Positions 1-7,690 of a DNA stretch of 64,000 nt are shown here, piece by piece (the first letter of the stretch is position 1; every line of letters begins with the position of its first letter). The stretch is taken from positions 186,001 to 250,000 of the forward strand of contig JAVJSV010000011.1 in NCBI GenBank assembly GCA_040219235.1. The letters run 5' to 3'. Made by a program: the position numbers and the translations under genes. The notes beneath the pieces are model-generated. The model was not told where the DNA came from. It saw only the letters and a list, made by a program, of their open reading frames with translations, and searched no databases. This DNA is from Rhodospirillaceae bacterium (GTDB lineage Bacteria; Pseudomonadota; Alphaproteobacteria; Rhodospirillales; Rhodospirillaceae).

Positions 1-71
1 TCCCTCAACCGTTCCGCCGCCTTACAAAACTGGCTGCTGAATAATACAACTCTGTTAGGATCGAGGACGCT

Positions 72-1427
72 ATGTCGACAGAAATTAAGGTGCCCCAGCT
101 TGGGGAATCCGTCACCGAAGCCACTGTAGCCAAGTGGCTCAAAAAGCCCGGCGAGTCCGTTGCGCTTGATGAGCCATTGGTGGAACTGGAAACCGATAAG
201 GTGACGCTGGAGGTCAACGCCTCTGCCGCAGGTAAGCTGTCTGAAATTATCGCCGAAGAAGGCGCGGACGTCGAAGTTGGCGCGGTTCTCGGTCTGCTGG
301 CCGAAGGCGAAGGCGGCTCTGCTTCGAAGTCAGAAGACAAGAAAGACTCCGCTAAAAAAGAGGAGTCCGCCAAAGACACCTCTAAAAAAGAAGACTCCAC
401 CAAAGAAGACTCGAAAAAATCAGACGCGAAGACAGAGGACAAGTCCGAGGACAAGTCCGAGGGCAAGTCTGAGGGCAAGTCTGAGGCGAAATCCGAAAGT
501 AAGTCTGAGAGCAAGAAAGCGAGCAAGCCAGCTTCGTCAACGTCCTCTCAGAGCGCCGATTACCCGCTCGCGCCATCCGTGCGCCGTTTGGTCGACGAGC
601 ATCATCTTGATCCCAAAAGTATTCCAGCCACCGGCAAAAACGGTCGTCTGACCAAAGGCGATGTGCTGCAATATGTCGCTTCCGGCGGCCAGGGCGTGTC
701 TGCGCCTACCGCGCCCGAGCGCGGCCCACGGGAAGAGCGGGTCAAAATGACGCGCCTGCGCCGCAGCATTGCTGGCCGCCTGAAGGAAGCGCAAAACACC
801 GCCGCCATGCTCACCACCTTTAACGAGGTGGACATGACAGCCGTGATGGACGCCCGCAAAAAGTATCAGGATGCCTTCGTTAAAAAGAACGGCATCAAGC
901 TGGGGTTCATGTCGTTCTTTGCCAAGGCGTGTGTGACGGCATTGAAAGAACTGCCCGCCGTCAACGGCGCCATTGAAGACGATGAGATCGTCTACAAAAA
1001 CTACTACGACATCGGTGTTGCGGTCGGCACACCGCAAGGTTTGGTGGTGCCTGTGGTCCGTGATTGCGATCTCAAGGACCTGGCCGAAATCGAAGCCGAC
1101 ATCTCAGGCTACGGCATGAAGGCGCGCAACGGTAAACTCACACTGGAAGAAATGACCGGCGGCACCTTCACCATTTCCAATGGCGGCATCTACGGCTCCA
1201 TGCTGTCGACGCCGATTTTGAATACACCGCAGTCGGCCATTTTGGGCATGCACAACATCACCCAACGGGCCATGGTCATGGACGATGGTTCCATCGCAGC
1301 CCGGCCGATGATGTATCTGGCGCTGTCCTATGATCATCGCATCATTGATGGCCGCGAAGCTGTTACCTTCCTGGTCCGCGTCAAGCAGTGCCTTGAAGAC
1401 CCAGCCCGCATGCTCTACGACGTATAA
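72..1427 (+). CDS. odhB: Dihydrolipoyllysine succinyltransferase, E2 of 2-oxoglutarate dehydrogenase
   Basis: E2 core enzyme of the 2-oxoglutarate dehydrogenase complex (TCA cycle, cytoplasm); it transfers the succinyl group from lipoyl-lysine to CoA. The 451-aa protein shows an N-terminal lipoyl domain with ETDKV around residue 42, a Lys/Glu/Ser/Asp-rich linker (about residues 85-160), a peripheral-subunit-binding domain (about 165-203) and a C-terminal acyltransferase domain with the HxxxD active site (H422, in SYDHRIIDG). The linker is longer and more charged than the usual Ala/Pro hinge and is built partly from near-identical KSE-type quartets. lpdA follows 12 nt downstream. An E1 gene would be expected upstream; the 71 bases before the start are too short to identify it. 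Confidence 0.96.
   Translation: MSTEIKVPQLGESVTEATVAKWLKKPGESVALDEPLVELETDKVTLEVNASAAGKLSEIIAEEGADVEVGAVLGLLAEGEGGSASKSEDKKDSAKKEESAKDTSKKEDSTKEDSKKSDAKTEDKSEDKSEGKSEGKSEAKSESKSESKKASKPASSTSSQSADYPLAPSVRRLVDEHHLDPKSIPATGKNGRLTKGDVLQYVASGGQGVSAPTAPERGPREERVKMTRLRRSIAGRLKEAQNTAAMLTTFNEVDMTAVMDARKKYQDAFVKKNGIKLGFMSFFAKACVTALKELPAVNGAIEDDEIVYKNYYDIGVAVGTPQGLVVPVVRDCDLKDLAEIEADISGYGMKARNGKLTLEEMTGGTFTISNGGIYGSMLSTPILNTPQSAILGMHNITQRAMVMDDGSIAARPMMYLALSYDHRIIDGREAVTFLVRVKQCLEDPARMLYDV
438..513 (+). repeat. Degenerate 12-nt tandem repeats in the odhB linker
   Basis: About six in-frame 12-nt units of the type GACAAGTCCGAG / GGCAAGTCTGAG encode consecutive K-S-E-(D/G/A/S) quartets in the E2 interdomain linker. 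The unit length is a multiple of three, so copy-number change would alter linker length without frameshift. Confidence 0.8.
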
Positions 1428-1439
1428 GGCAGAAAACTT

Positions 1440-2864
1440 ATGGCTGATTCTACATACGACGTCATTATCATTGGGGGTGGCCCCGGCGGCTACGTCTGTG
1501 CTATTCGCGCCGCGCAGCTGGGTCTCAAAACCGCCTGTGTTGAAAGCCGCAGCACCCTCGGCGGCACCTGCCTCAACGTCGGCTGTATTCCGTCCAAGGC
1601 GTTGCTGCAGTCGTCGCATCTGTATGAAGAAGCCAATCTCCATTTCGCCGATCACGGCATTAAGGTGGGCGACGTTAAGCTCGATCTCAAAACCATGATG
1701 TCCCGTAAGGACGACGTTGTCGGCAAGACCACCCAGGGCATCGAATTTCTGTTTAAGAAAAACAAGGTCGACTATCTCAAGGGCAAGGGCAGCATCACCA
1801 AAACCGCTCTGGGCGCCCATGAAGTCACCGTCAAACCAGACGGTAAAGGCAAAGCGCAAACCTACACCGCCAAGAACGTGGTGATTGCCACAGGATCAGA
1901 GGTCACACCGCTGCCCGGTGTTGAAATCGACGAAAAAACAGTCGTCAGTTCCACCGGTGCGCTTGAGCTTAAAAAGGTGCCCAAGTCCATGGTGGTCATT
2001 GGGGCTGGCGTCATCGGCCTGGAAATGGGTTCGGTGTGGCGTCGCCTTGGCACGGATGTCACGGTTGTCGAGTATCTCGATTTCATTTTACCGCCTATGG
2101 ATGCGGAAGTGCGCAAGCAGATGCAGCGCATCCTCGAAAAGCAGGGCATGAAATTCAAACTGGGCGCAAAAGTCACCGAAGCCAAAGCGGGTAAAACCGG
2201 TGTCACCGTTAAGGTCGAACCTGCGGCAGGCGGCAAGGCGGAAACGCTGAAAGCCGATGTGGTGCTGGTCGCCATTGGTCGCCGTCCGTTTACCGAAGGT
2301 TTGGGCCTGGATAAAGCGGGTGTCAAAACCTCAGATCGTGGTTTCGTAAACGTCGATGATCACTACCAAACCAATGTGGAAGGCATCTTTGCCATTGGCG
2401 ATGTCATTGGCGGCATGATGTTGGCCCATAAGGCGGAAGACGAAGGCATGGTGGTGGCGGAATCTCTGTCCGGCCTCACCCCGCACATCAATTACGATGC
2501 CATTGCCAGCGTGGTGTACACCTGGCCCGAAGTGGCGGGCGTCGGCAAATCGGAAGAGCAACTCAAAGACGCCGGCACCAAATACAAATCAGGTAAGTTT
2601 CCGTTCACGGCCAACGCGCGCGCGCGTGCCAATGGCGACACCGATGGCTTTGTTAAAATTCTCGCCGATGCCGAAACCGATGAACTGCTCGGCTGCCACA
2701 TCATTGGCCCGTTGGCGGGGGATTTGATTATGGAAATCTCGGTCGGCATGGAATTCACCGCCTCGGCGGAAGACATTGCCCGCACCTGTCACGCCCACCC
2801 GCAGTTGGGCGAAGCCATCAAGGAAGCGGCTCTGGCCGTCGATAAACGCCCAATCCATATGTAG
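1440..2864 (+). CDS. lpdA: Dihydrolipoyl dehydrogenase (E3)
   Basis: Flavoprotein that reoxidises dihydrolipoyl groups of the 2-oxoacid dehydrogenase complexes with NAD+. The 474-aa sequence has the N-terminal FAD-binding GGGPGG motif, the redox-active disulfide C44-x4-C49 in GGTCLNVGC, a second Rossmann GxGxxG for NAD (VVIGAGVIG), and the C-terminal catalytic His-Glu pair in HPQLGE (H453/E458). It directly follows odhB with a 12-nt gap, so it is very likely the E3 co-transcribed for 2-oxoglutarate dehydrogenase. The short region after it (2865-2970) separates it from a convergent accessory gene. Confidence 0.96.
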   Translation: MADSTYDVIIIGGGPGGYVCAIRAAQLGLKTACVESRSTLGGTCLNVGCIPSKALLQSSHLYEEANLHFADHGIKVGDVKLDLKTMMSRKDDVVGKTTQGIEFLFKKNKVDYLKGKGSITKTALGAHEVTVKPDGKGKAQTYTAKNVVIATGSEVTPLPGVEIDEKTVVSSTGALELKKVPKSMVVIGAGVIGLEMGSVWRRLGTDVTVVEYLDFILPPMDAEVRKQMQRILEKQGMKFKLGAKVTEAKAGKTGVTVKVEPAAGGKAETLKADVVLVAIGRRPFTEGLGLDKAGVKTSDRGFVNVDDHYQTNVEGIFAIGDVIGGMMLAHKAEDEGMVVAESLSGLTPHINYDAIASVVYTWPEVAGVGKSEEQLKDAGTKYKSGKFPFTANARARANGDTDGFVKILADAETDELLGCHIIGPLAGDLIMEISVGMEFTASAEDIARTCHAHPQLGEAIKEAALAVDKRPIHM

Positions 2865-2970
2865 GTCGCTCAAGTCGGGAGCGCAGCGACGGGCGAGAGG
2901 GGCACAAGACAAAAGTCTTCACCTAGCGGTGCTGCTTGAAGACACAGTTTCTAAAGGTATGTTGGGAAGT

Positions 2971-3597
2971 TTATACCGGTTTGCCCAGTGCCACCCATTT
3001 AGTCATAGCATCGAGCAGTTCTTTTGTCGGGTAGTCTTGGATATCGTCTTCTTCAAAGCCCAATCTGAGTTGTTCTTCATAGTGCCATTGCTGAAAGTCA
3101 GCATAGGCGGCGAGGATACGCGCCGCTCCCTCTAGCTTTATTCCAGACTCACTACTTAGCCAGTTGCGAACTTTTCTAACAGCATTTTGATATTCGCCTT
3201 CATGTGCTTTGATGTCGAATCCAGCGATGTCCGATAGAGCTTTTTGGTATTCGTATTTTTCTTCCGCAAGGATCAAAATCTTCTTCGAGCGCCCGGCCCT
3301 TGAGTAGTGGCGGTAGCTATAGTCAATACCAAGCTCAAAGGGCATGTTCATTCTGTAATATTCGCCAACAGACTTCGCTTTGCATCTGCTCAAATCATGT
3401 ATCGAATATTTTGAGTTTTCGATTAGGCTTCTAATCTTTGAAAGCCGGTTCTCCCCGGAATCGTTTCGCTCAGTGGAAAGCCGTGGAGAAAACCCTGAAT
3501 AGATAATGCAAAAAAGCACCGCCTGAAGAATAGGTTCGTATTCTTCATCAAGCGGGCAGTTAATGAAGACGCATTTGTCAAAATGGGCGTCAGCCAC
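2971..3597 (-). CDS. TIR-like (STIR-fold) nucleotide-binding protein, putative defence or signalling effector
   Basis: A 208-aa protein that resembles a widespread family usually annotated as hypothetical. It opens with FINCPLDEEY (residues 11-20), followed by a hydrophobic helix, an acidic/basic stretch with IHDLSR (66-71), and N-M-P-F-E-L-G with a candidate catalytic Glu at residue 88. This N-x3-E-x-G arrangement is like that of TIR and nucleoside deoxyribosyltransferase-like folds. The fold assignment is by motif order only. The start is GTG, 3 nt after the TAA of the DUF2188 gene, with AAGGG about 8 nt upstream, so the two are translationally linked. Base composition is lower in GC than in lpdA, which suggests acquisition. 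Function could be NAD cleavage or nucleotide sensing; that is inference. Confidence 0.62.
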   Translation of the reverse strand: MADAHFDKCVFINCPLDEEYEPILQAVLFCIIYSGFSPRLSTERNDSGENRLSKIRSLIENSKYSIHDLSRCKAKSVGEYYRMNMPFELGIDYSYRHYSRAGRSKKILILAEEKYEYQKALSDIAGFDIKAHEGEYQNAVRKVRNWLSSESGIKLEGAARILAAYADFQQWHYEEQLRLGFEEDDIQDYPTKELLDAMTKWVALGKPV

Positions 3598-3600
3598 AAT

Positions 3601-3825
3601 TTATCCCTTAGGTGGGTAAGGGTCTCGACCGTAGGAGTTACGCTCTCTAATGCGTCCATCACGACCATGAATATATAATTCGGTTTGATTGCTCCGAGCA
3701 CTCTTAGTCGCGCTTTCAATAGCTTCTTTCTGTGTTGTGTATACACCTGATGCTCTGGTGGAGCCGGTACGCTTTACGCTCCATTTCCCATCCTTCGGAA
3801 CAACGTGAACGCTTTTCTTTGGCAC
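3601..3825 (-). CDS. DUF2188 small protein
   Basis: A 74-aa protein matching the DUF2188 pattern: an N-terminal HVVPKDGKWSVKR strand segment, then a Thr/Lys/Ala-rich helix (TQKEAIESATKSAR), then a LYIHGRDGRI segment. DUF2188 proteins are small, of unknown function, and often sit beside restriction, toxin or other accessory genes. It ends 3 nt before the GTG of the TIR-like gene and is presumably the promoter-proximal member of a two-gene operon; the upstream intergenic region is 3826-4030. It could be an antitoxin-like or modulator partner, but nothing in the sequence proves that. Confidence 0.75.
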   Translation of the reverse strand: MPKKSVHVVPKDGKWSVKRTGSTRASGVYTTQKEAIESATKSARSNQTELYIHGRDGRIRERNSYGRDPYPPKG

Positions 3826-4030
3826 GGCCCTGACCTTTCTTTAGCTTTCATGATTGTTTTAAGAATATAACAGATTTTAATAGAAGTGGCATCTCATATC
3901 GATTGTAATCTCGCCATTCCTTATCGTTTGAGTTTTTAAACCACAGGGCAATGGCTCAGTCGCTTTTCTCACTGCCATCCCCGGACAGACTCCATCAATG
4001 CGAGCATGACAAGTAAGAGAGGAATAGCCG

Positions 4031-4837
4031 ATGTCCAATGTCCGCGTATTTCTCACGCTTCTGATAGCGCCCTTTTTCACGTTCTCTGCATTCGCACAAA
4101 GTCCTGAAACACAGTCGCATCCAGAGTTTGCTCGTTTCTTTGAGCTGGCCGGAACGGTCGGCACGATTGTTGTCATGGATGTGCACAGCCAAAAGATGGA
4201 TGTCTATAACCCCGCGCGCGCGGCTCAGCTCTTTCCACCTGCGTCCACGTTCAAAATTCTGAACTCTCTTATTGCGCTTGAAACAGGCGTGGTGACCGAT
4301 GTTGATACACAAATATTCAAATGGGATGGCGTAGACCGAGGAGGGGCGGGTTGGAATAAAGACCTTGTGCTCCGGTCAGCTTTTGCAAATTCAGCGTTCC
4401 ATGTTTACCAGCAAATTGCCCGCGACGTTGGGCTTGAGCGCATGACCGGTTATCTCGAAAAAGTGGGTTACGGCACGGGCACGGTTACGAACGAAAACCT
4501 AGATTGGTTCTGGGTACTCAAGGGGTTTCGTATCAGCGCAAACGCGCAAGTACAGTTTCTTAAGAGGCTCTATTTAAATGATCTGCCGTTTTCTCAAAAG
4601 ACCATCGCGGCGGTCAAAGACATCACCATCGTTAAACGCGATAAGAATTACGTTTTGCATGGCAAGACGGGATGGACGACTGACGTTGACCCTTCAATCG
4701 GCTGGTTCGTGGGATGGATAGAGCGCGGCAACACAGCATCCGTTTTCGCACTGAATATGGATATGAATGATCTCAGTCAGGCGCAGGCTCGCATTACGAT
4801 TACCAAGGATGTCCTGACCGCGTTAGGTTTGCTGTAG
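4031..4837 (+). CDS. Class D (OXA-type) beta-lactamase homologue
   Basis: A 268-aa exported protein with a signal peptide ending near residue 22 (AFA-Q). Class D landmarks are present at normal spacing: S72-T-F-K75 (acylation Ser and the Lys that is normally carbamylated), S121-A-F123 at the S-x-V position, Y147-G-T149 at the Y-G-N position, a Trp-rich WFW segment, and K212-T-G214. Two of the signature triads are non-canonical (SAF for SxV, YGT for YGN), so hydrolytic activity and spectrum cannot be assumed; a penicillin-binding role is an alternative. AGAGGAA precedes the ATG at good spacing. It stands alone, divergent from the DUF2188/TIR-like pair, with no BlaR/BlaI-type regulator or resistance cassette nearby. 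Confidence 0.85.
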   Translation: MSNVRVFLTLLIAPFFTFSAFAQSPETQSHPEFARFFELAGTVGTIVVMDVHSQKMDVYNPARAAQLFPPASTFKILNSLIALETGVVTDVDTQIFKWDGVDRGGAGWNKDLVLRSAFANSAFHVYQQIARDVGLERMTGYLEKVGYGTGTVTNENLDWFWVLKGFRISANAQVQFLKRLYLNDLPFSQKTIAAVKDITIVKRDKNYVLHGKTGWTTDVDPSIGWFVGWIERGNTASVFALNMDMNDLSQAQARITITKDVLTALGLL

Positions 4838-5093
4838 CGGCATTCCATTGCCTCTGTCGAGTCACCGCACTCAACACGCATTCCAAAACACCCAACACGG
4901 GTCAGGGATAACCCACCCAGCGCCGCCCTTGTTGGGCAACGCCGAGAGAACATTCTCAACCCCAAGTTTAATACCCATGATTCGCTCTGATTTGGCTTGT
5001 TCCAGCCCGTCAGCCGTCTATGGTTGCGCGGCCTAAACAATTAAAACGAGCAAATAATTCAATAGCCAACAACTAAAAGTGATGACGTTCTAA

Positions 5094-5882
5094 ATGAACA
5101 CAGCTGACCGCGTTCGCGCGCCTTCTATCGCCGTTGTTATTCCCGCTTACAACGCGGTGGCCACGCTTGATCGCGCGTTGCACAGCGTGGTCGAGAGCCT
5201 CGCTGTCGCCCGCGCGGAAATTCCCGCGCTGATTTCTGAAATCGCGGTGGTGGATGATCACTCCACCGACGCCACCGCCGCATTGATCAAGCAGTGGGCG
5301 CAGCAGCAAGACGACATTAAGCCGGTCTTGTTAGGGGAAAATCGTGGCCCTGGGTTCGCGCGCAACGAAGGGGTCCGCAAAACCACGGCGGCGCATTTGT
5401 TTTTCCTGGATGCGGATGACATCTACTACCCCAACCACATACTCACCTGCCTTGAGCACCTTATGGCGCGGGACGATCTTGGCTATGTCTTCACCAAGCT
5501 CCATGTCGATATGCCCATGGATGCAGCCTGGCGACAGTCGTTGGATGAGAGCAACCCGATCAACTTTTGTGTGCGCCGGGTGTGGCACGACATGATTTTG
5601 GGCTTTGCGGAGGAACCCGATTTTAAAATTCATCGTACCGAAGACACGCTGTATCGCAAATGCCTGCGGCAAGCTGTAGCTCATGAAAAAATTCATGTCG
5701 AAACCTGCGAGCAGTTTGTCTCGCCGGGCAATGCGCTCGACCGTCAGCGCAAAAAACTCAGTATGTCGGTCGATGCGTGGAAAGCTTCCGATGTCGACGA
5801 TGGCTTTTTCCTGACCGACGCTATGAAACGTGTGATCGAAACACGTCTCAATCATGTGCGGAATTTGGTGGGGAAAGAATAG
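5094..5882 (+). CDS. Family 2 glycosyltransferase
   Basis: Predicted GT-A fold transferase of 262 aa. Its N-terminal nucleotide-sugar binding half contains VVIPAYNAVATL, then VVDDHSTD, then GPGFARNEGV, and the metal-binding DxD-type motif in FLDADDIYY (about residue 105). These are hallmarks of GT2 enzymes that use UDP- or GDP-sugars. The C-terminal third is unspecific, so donor and acceptor cannot be stated. No transmembrane segment is seen. It is a single gene flanked by about 250 nt on each side, without other polysaccharide genes. Confidence 0.88.
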   Translation: MNTADRVRAPSIAVVIPAYNAVATLDRALHSVVESLAVARAEIPALISEIAVVDDHSTDATAALIKQWAQQQDDIKPVLLGENRGPGFARNEGVRKTTAAHLFFLDADDIYYPNHILTCLEHLMARDDLGYVFTKLHVDMPMDAAWRQSLDESNPINFCVRRVWHDMILGFAEEPDFKIHRTEDTLYRKCLRQAVAHEKIHVETCEQFVSPGNALDRQRKKLSMSVDAWKASDVDDGFFLTDAMKRVIETRLNHVRNLVGKE

Positions 5883-6052
5883 ACCCTCTAAGTTGTCACC
5901 GCTTGCGGATGACACAGCTGTTCCAGCGCAATCGTTCAAATCTCTGAAATCCGCGTAAAAACCGCAGAGGTCTGCGCCGTTTCAGGCTTGGTGCCGAGGG
6001 ACTTGTTACATTCTCTCTAAGGCATTGTATTTGTTGGATAAAAATTAAAAAA

Positions 6053-6135
6053 CCCCTCGTGCATGGGCTCGTTCCGAGCTTAAACAAGGTTCTCGTTTCG
6101 AGCTTAAACAAGGTTCTCGTTCCGAGGTCGAGGGG
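6053..6135. repeat. Repeat cluster: 24-nt tandem units within a CCCCTCG/CGAGGGG inverted repeat
   Basis: Between the GT2 gene and the binding-protein genes there are two 24-nt units (6068-6091, 6092-6115) and a partial third (6116-6127). Each starts with a mini-hairpin CTCG-TTY-CGAG followed by a CTTAAACAAGG-type tail. The cluster is preceded by CGTGCATGGGCTCGTTCC (6059-6076), which recurs exactly at 44219. It is bounded by the inverted repeats CCCCTCG (6053-6059) and CGAGGGG (6129-6135). No coding potential is evident. Confidence 0.75.
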
Positions 6136-6167
6136 CCTGTTAAAAAGGTGGAGGTTTTTCTCCTCAC

Positions 6168-7673
6168 CTATTCCGCGTGTAGTTCAACCTCGTGCAGCAT
6201 CAGCCGGTCATTCACCGGGGTCCAGGTTTTAACCCGGGGGCCGATGCCGTCCAGGCCCAGCATGGGAAACAGAAAGATCGATGAGGCTTGATCCCGGTAG
6301 CGGGTGATCACCTTCCGGGTGAGGTCGGCGCGCACCTCGGCATCCGCTGTGACCAGAGCCTCCTGATACAACGCTTCGGCTACGGGGTCGCAATACCAGG
6401 ACGCAGCCCAGGTGCACGAATGCAAACGGAACGGCCGCAAGCCATCCATGGTCGGACCTGTGGCAAAGTCGATGCTGAACATATGTCCGTTCCAGCCGCC
6501 CTGGGTCATGCTGGCGATCACTTGGCTGTACATAATCGGCCGCACTTCAACACGCACGTTCACCCGCGCCAGATCGGCGGCCACCTGTTGCATCACCGCG
6601 TCAGTTGATCCGCTGGCCCCGGTGACCACTTCAAACACCACATCAAATCCGTCGGCTACGCCGGCCTCTGCCAGAAGGGCGCGCGCTTTGTCCGGGTCGT
6701 AGGCATAGGCTTCAAGGGTGGGGTCAAACCCGATAGCTGCCGCTGGGCTCGGTTGAGTGGCGGGTTCCACATAGCCGCCCATCAACGCCTCTGTAATGGC
6801 CTTGCGGTTCACGGCATAGTTCATGGCCTGGCGGACACGCACATCTTTAAACGGGCTGTCGTCCGACAAGGTTTCCAGCGCCACAACAGAAATGCGCACG
6901 GGGTTGCGCAGGTGCAGCTTTAAGCCTGCGCGCGTGAGGCGGGGCTCATCATCGGGGCCGAGGTTCAAGGCGACATCAATCCGTCCCGACACCAACGCTT
7001 GTAAACGCGAGGTCGATTGCGGCAACGCCAGCACTTCCAGCCGGTCGATCTTTGGTGCACGCCAGGAGTCCGGGTTGGCGCGCAACAGAATGCGTTCTGC
7101 CATCCAGTCGTCGACAATGAATGGCCCCGACCCAATGGGATCTTTCGCCAGCCCTTCTGCGCCAAACTCTTCCAAGTGCTTCGGCGGTACCATGTAAAAA
7201 AACGACATATAACGCGGCAACAAGGCATGCGGCGCGGTGGTGGTAAACTCAACTGTATCCTCATCCAGCGCCCGCGCCCCGGTAATAAAGTCGAGTTCGC
7301 GCGGCAGGCTGAAGGGAATAAAATCATCCCGTTTAAACGCCTCGACCATGGCCACGGCAGCGTCTGCGGTCACCTTTTCGCCGTTCGAGAAATAGGTGTT
7401 GGGTCGGAGGTCGAAAGTCCAAGTTAGATCATCAACGCGGGTCCAAGACGTTGCCAGTTGCGGCTCAACTTCGCCCTGTTCATTCACCAAGGTCAGCGTG
7501 TCGTAGATCGCCGGGTAAAACATGTGCGGCGTTGTGCCGGTCGAGAAGAACGGGTTTCCCTGTGCGGGCGGCATGGCAATGAAGCCCAGGCGCAACTGAC
7601 TGTCGGCCTGTGCATTTTGCAAGCTTGAGCAGGCCGCAAATGCGAGTCCGGCAATCAGGGATGTGACTCTCAT
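6168..7673 (-). CDS. ABC transporter solute-binding protein, family 5, orphan
   Basis: A 501-aa periplasmic binding protein of the peptide/nickel/opine class (SBP_bac_5). It has an N-terminal signal peptide with a possible processing site near ACSS or AQA, the lobe-I segment LATSW...DLTWTFDLR, YFSNGEKVTADAA, VRQAMNYAVNRKAI and a C-terminal lobe. It carries the distinctive segment FRLHSCTW followed by WYCDP, with two cysteines, shared with the proteins at 7691 and 50825. No permease or ATPase gene lies nearby, so it either uses a distant transporter or has another role. It lies 17 nt after the paralogue at 7691-9220 and is probably co-transcribed. Confidence 0.9.
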   Translation of the reverse strand: MRVTSLIAGLAFAACSSLQNAQADSQLRLGFIAMPPAQGNPFFSTGTTPHMFYPAIYDTLTLVNEQGEVEPQLATSWTRVDDLTWTFDLRPNTYFSNGEKVTADAAVAMVEAFKRDDFIPFSLPRELDFITGARALDEDTVEFTTTAPHALLPRYMSFFYMVPPKHLEEFGAEGLAKDPIGSGPFIVDDWMAERILLRANPDSWRAPKIDRLEVLALPQSTSRLQALVSGRIDVALNLGPDDEPRLTRAGLKLHLRNPVRISVVALETLSDDSPFKDVRVRQAMNYAVNRKAITEALMGGYVEPATQPSPAAAIGFDPTLEAYAYDPDKARALLAEAGVADGFDVVFEVVTGASGSTDAVMQQVAADLARVNVRVEVRPIMYSQVIASMTQGGWNGHMFSIDFATGPTMDGLRPFRLHSCTWAASWYCDPVAEALYQEALVTADAEVRADLTRKVITRYRDQASSIFLFPMLGLDGIGPRVKTWTPVNDRLMLHEVELHAE

Positions 7674-7690
7674 TTTCAGACGTCCTGTTA

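Noticed and set aside
1-71. C-terminal end of an E1 (odhA) gene.
   Set aside because: Two frames end with stops at 38-44, but neither short tail can be recognised as OdhA.
5-526. A 173-codon minus-strand frame rich in Ser/Asp/Leu opposite odhB.
   Set aside because: It is the mirror of the low-complexity Lys/Glu/Ser linker; the sense protein is clearly OdhB.
5331-5939. A 202-codon minus-strand frame.
   Set aside because: It overlaps the GT2 gene, whose motifs are convincing on the plus strand.
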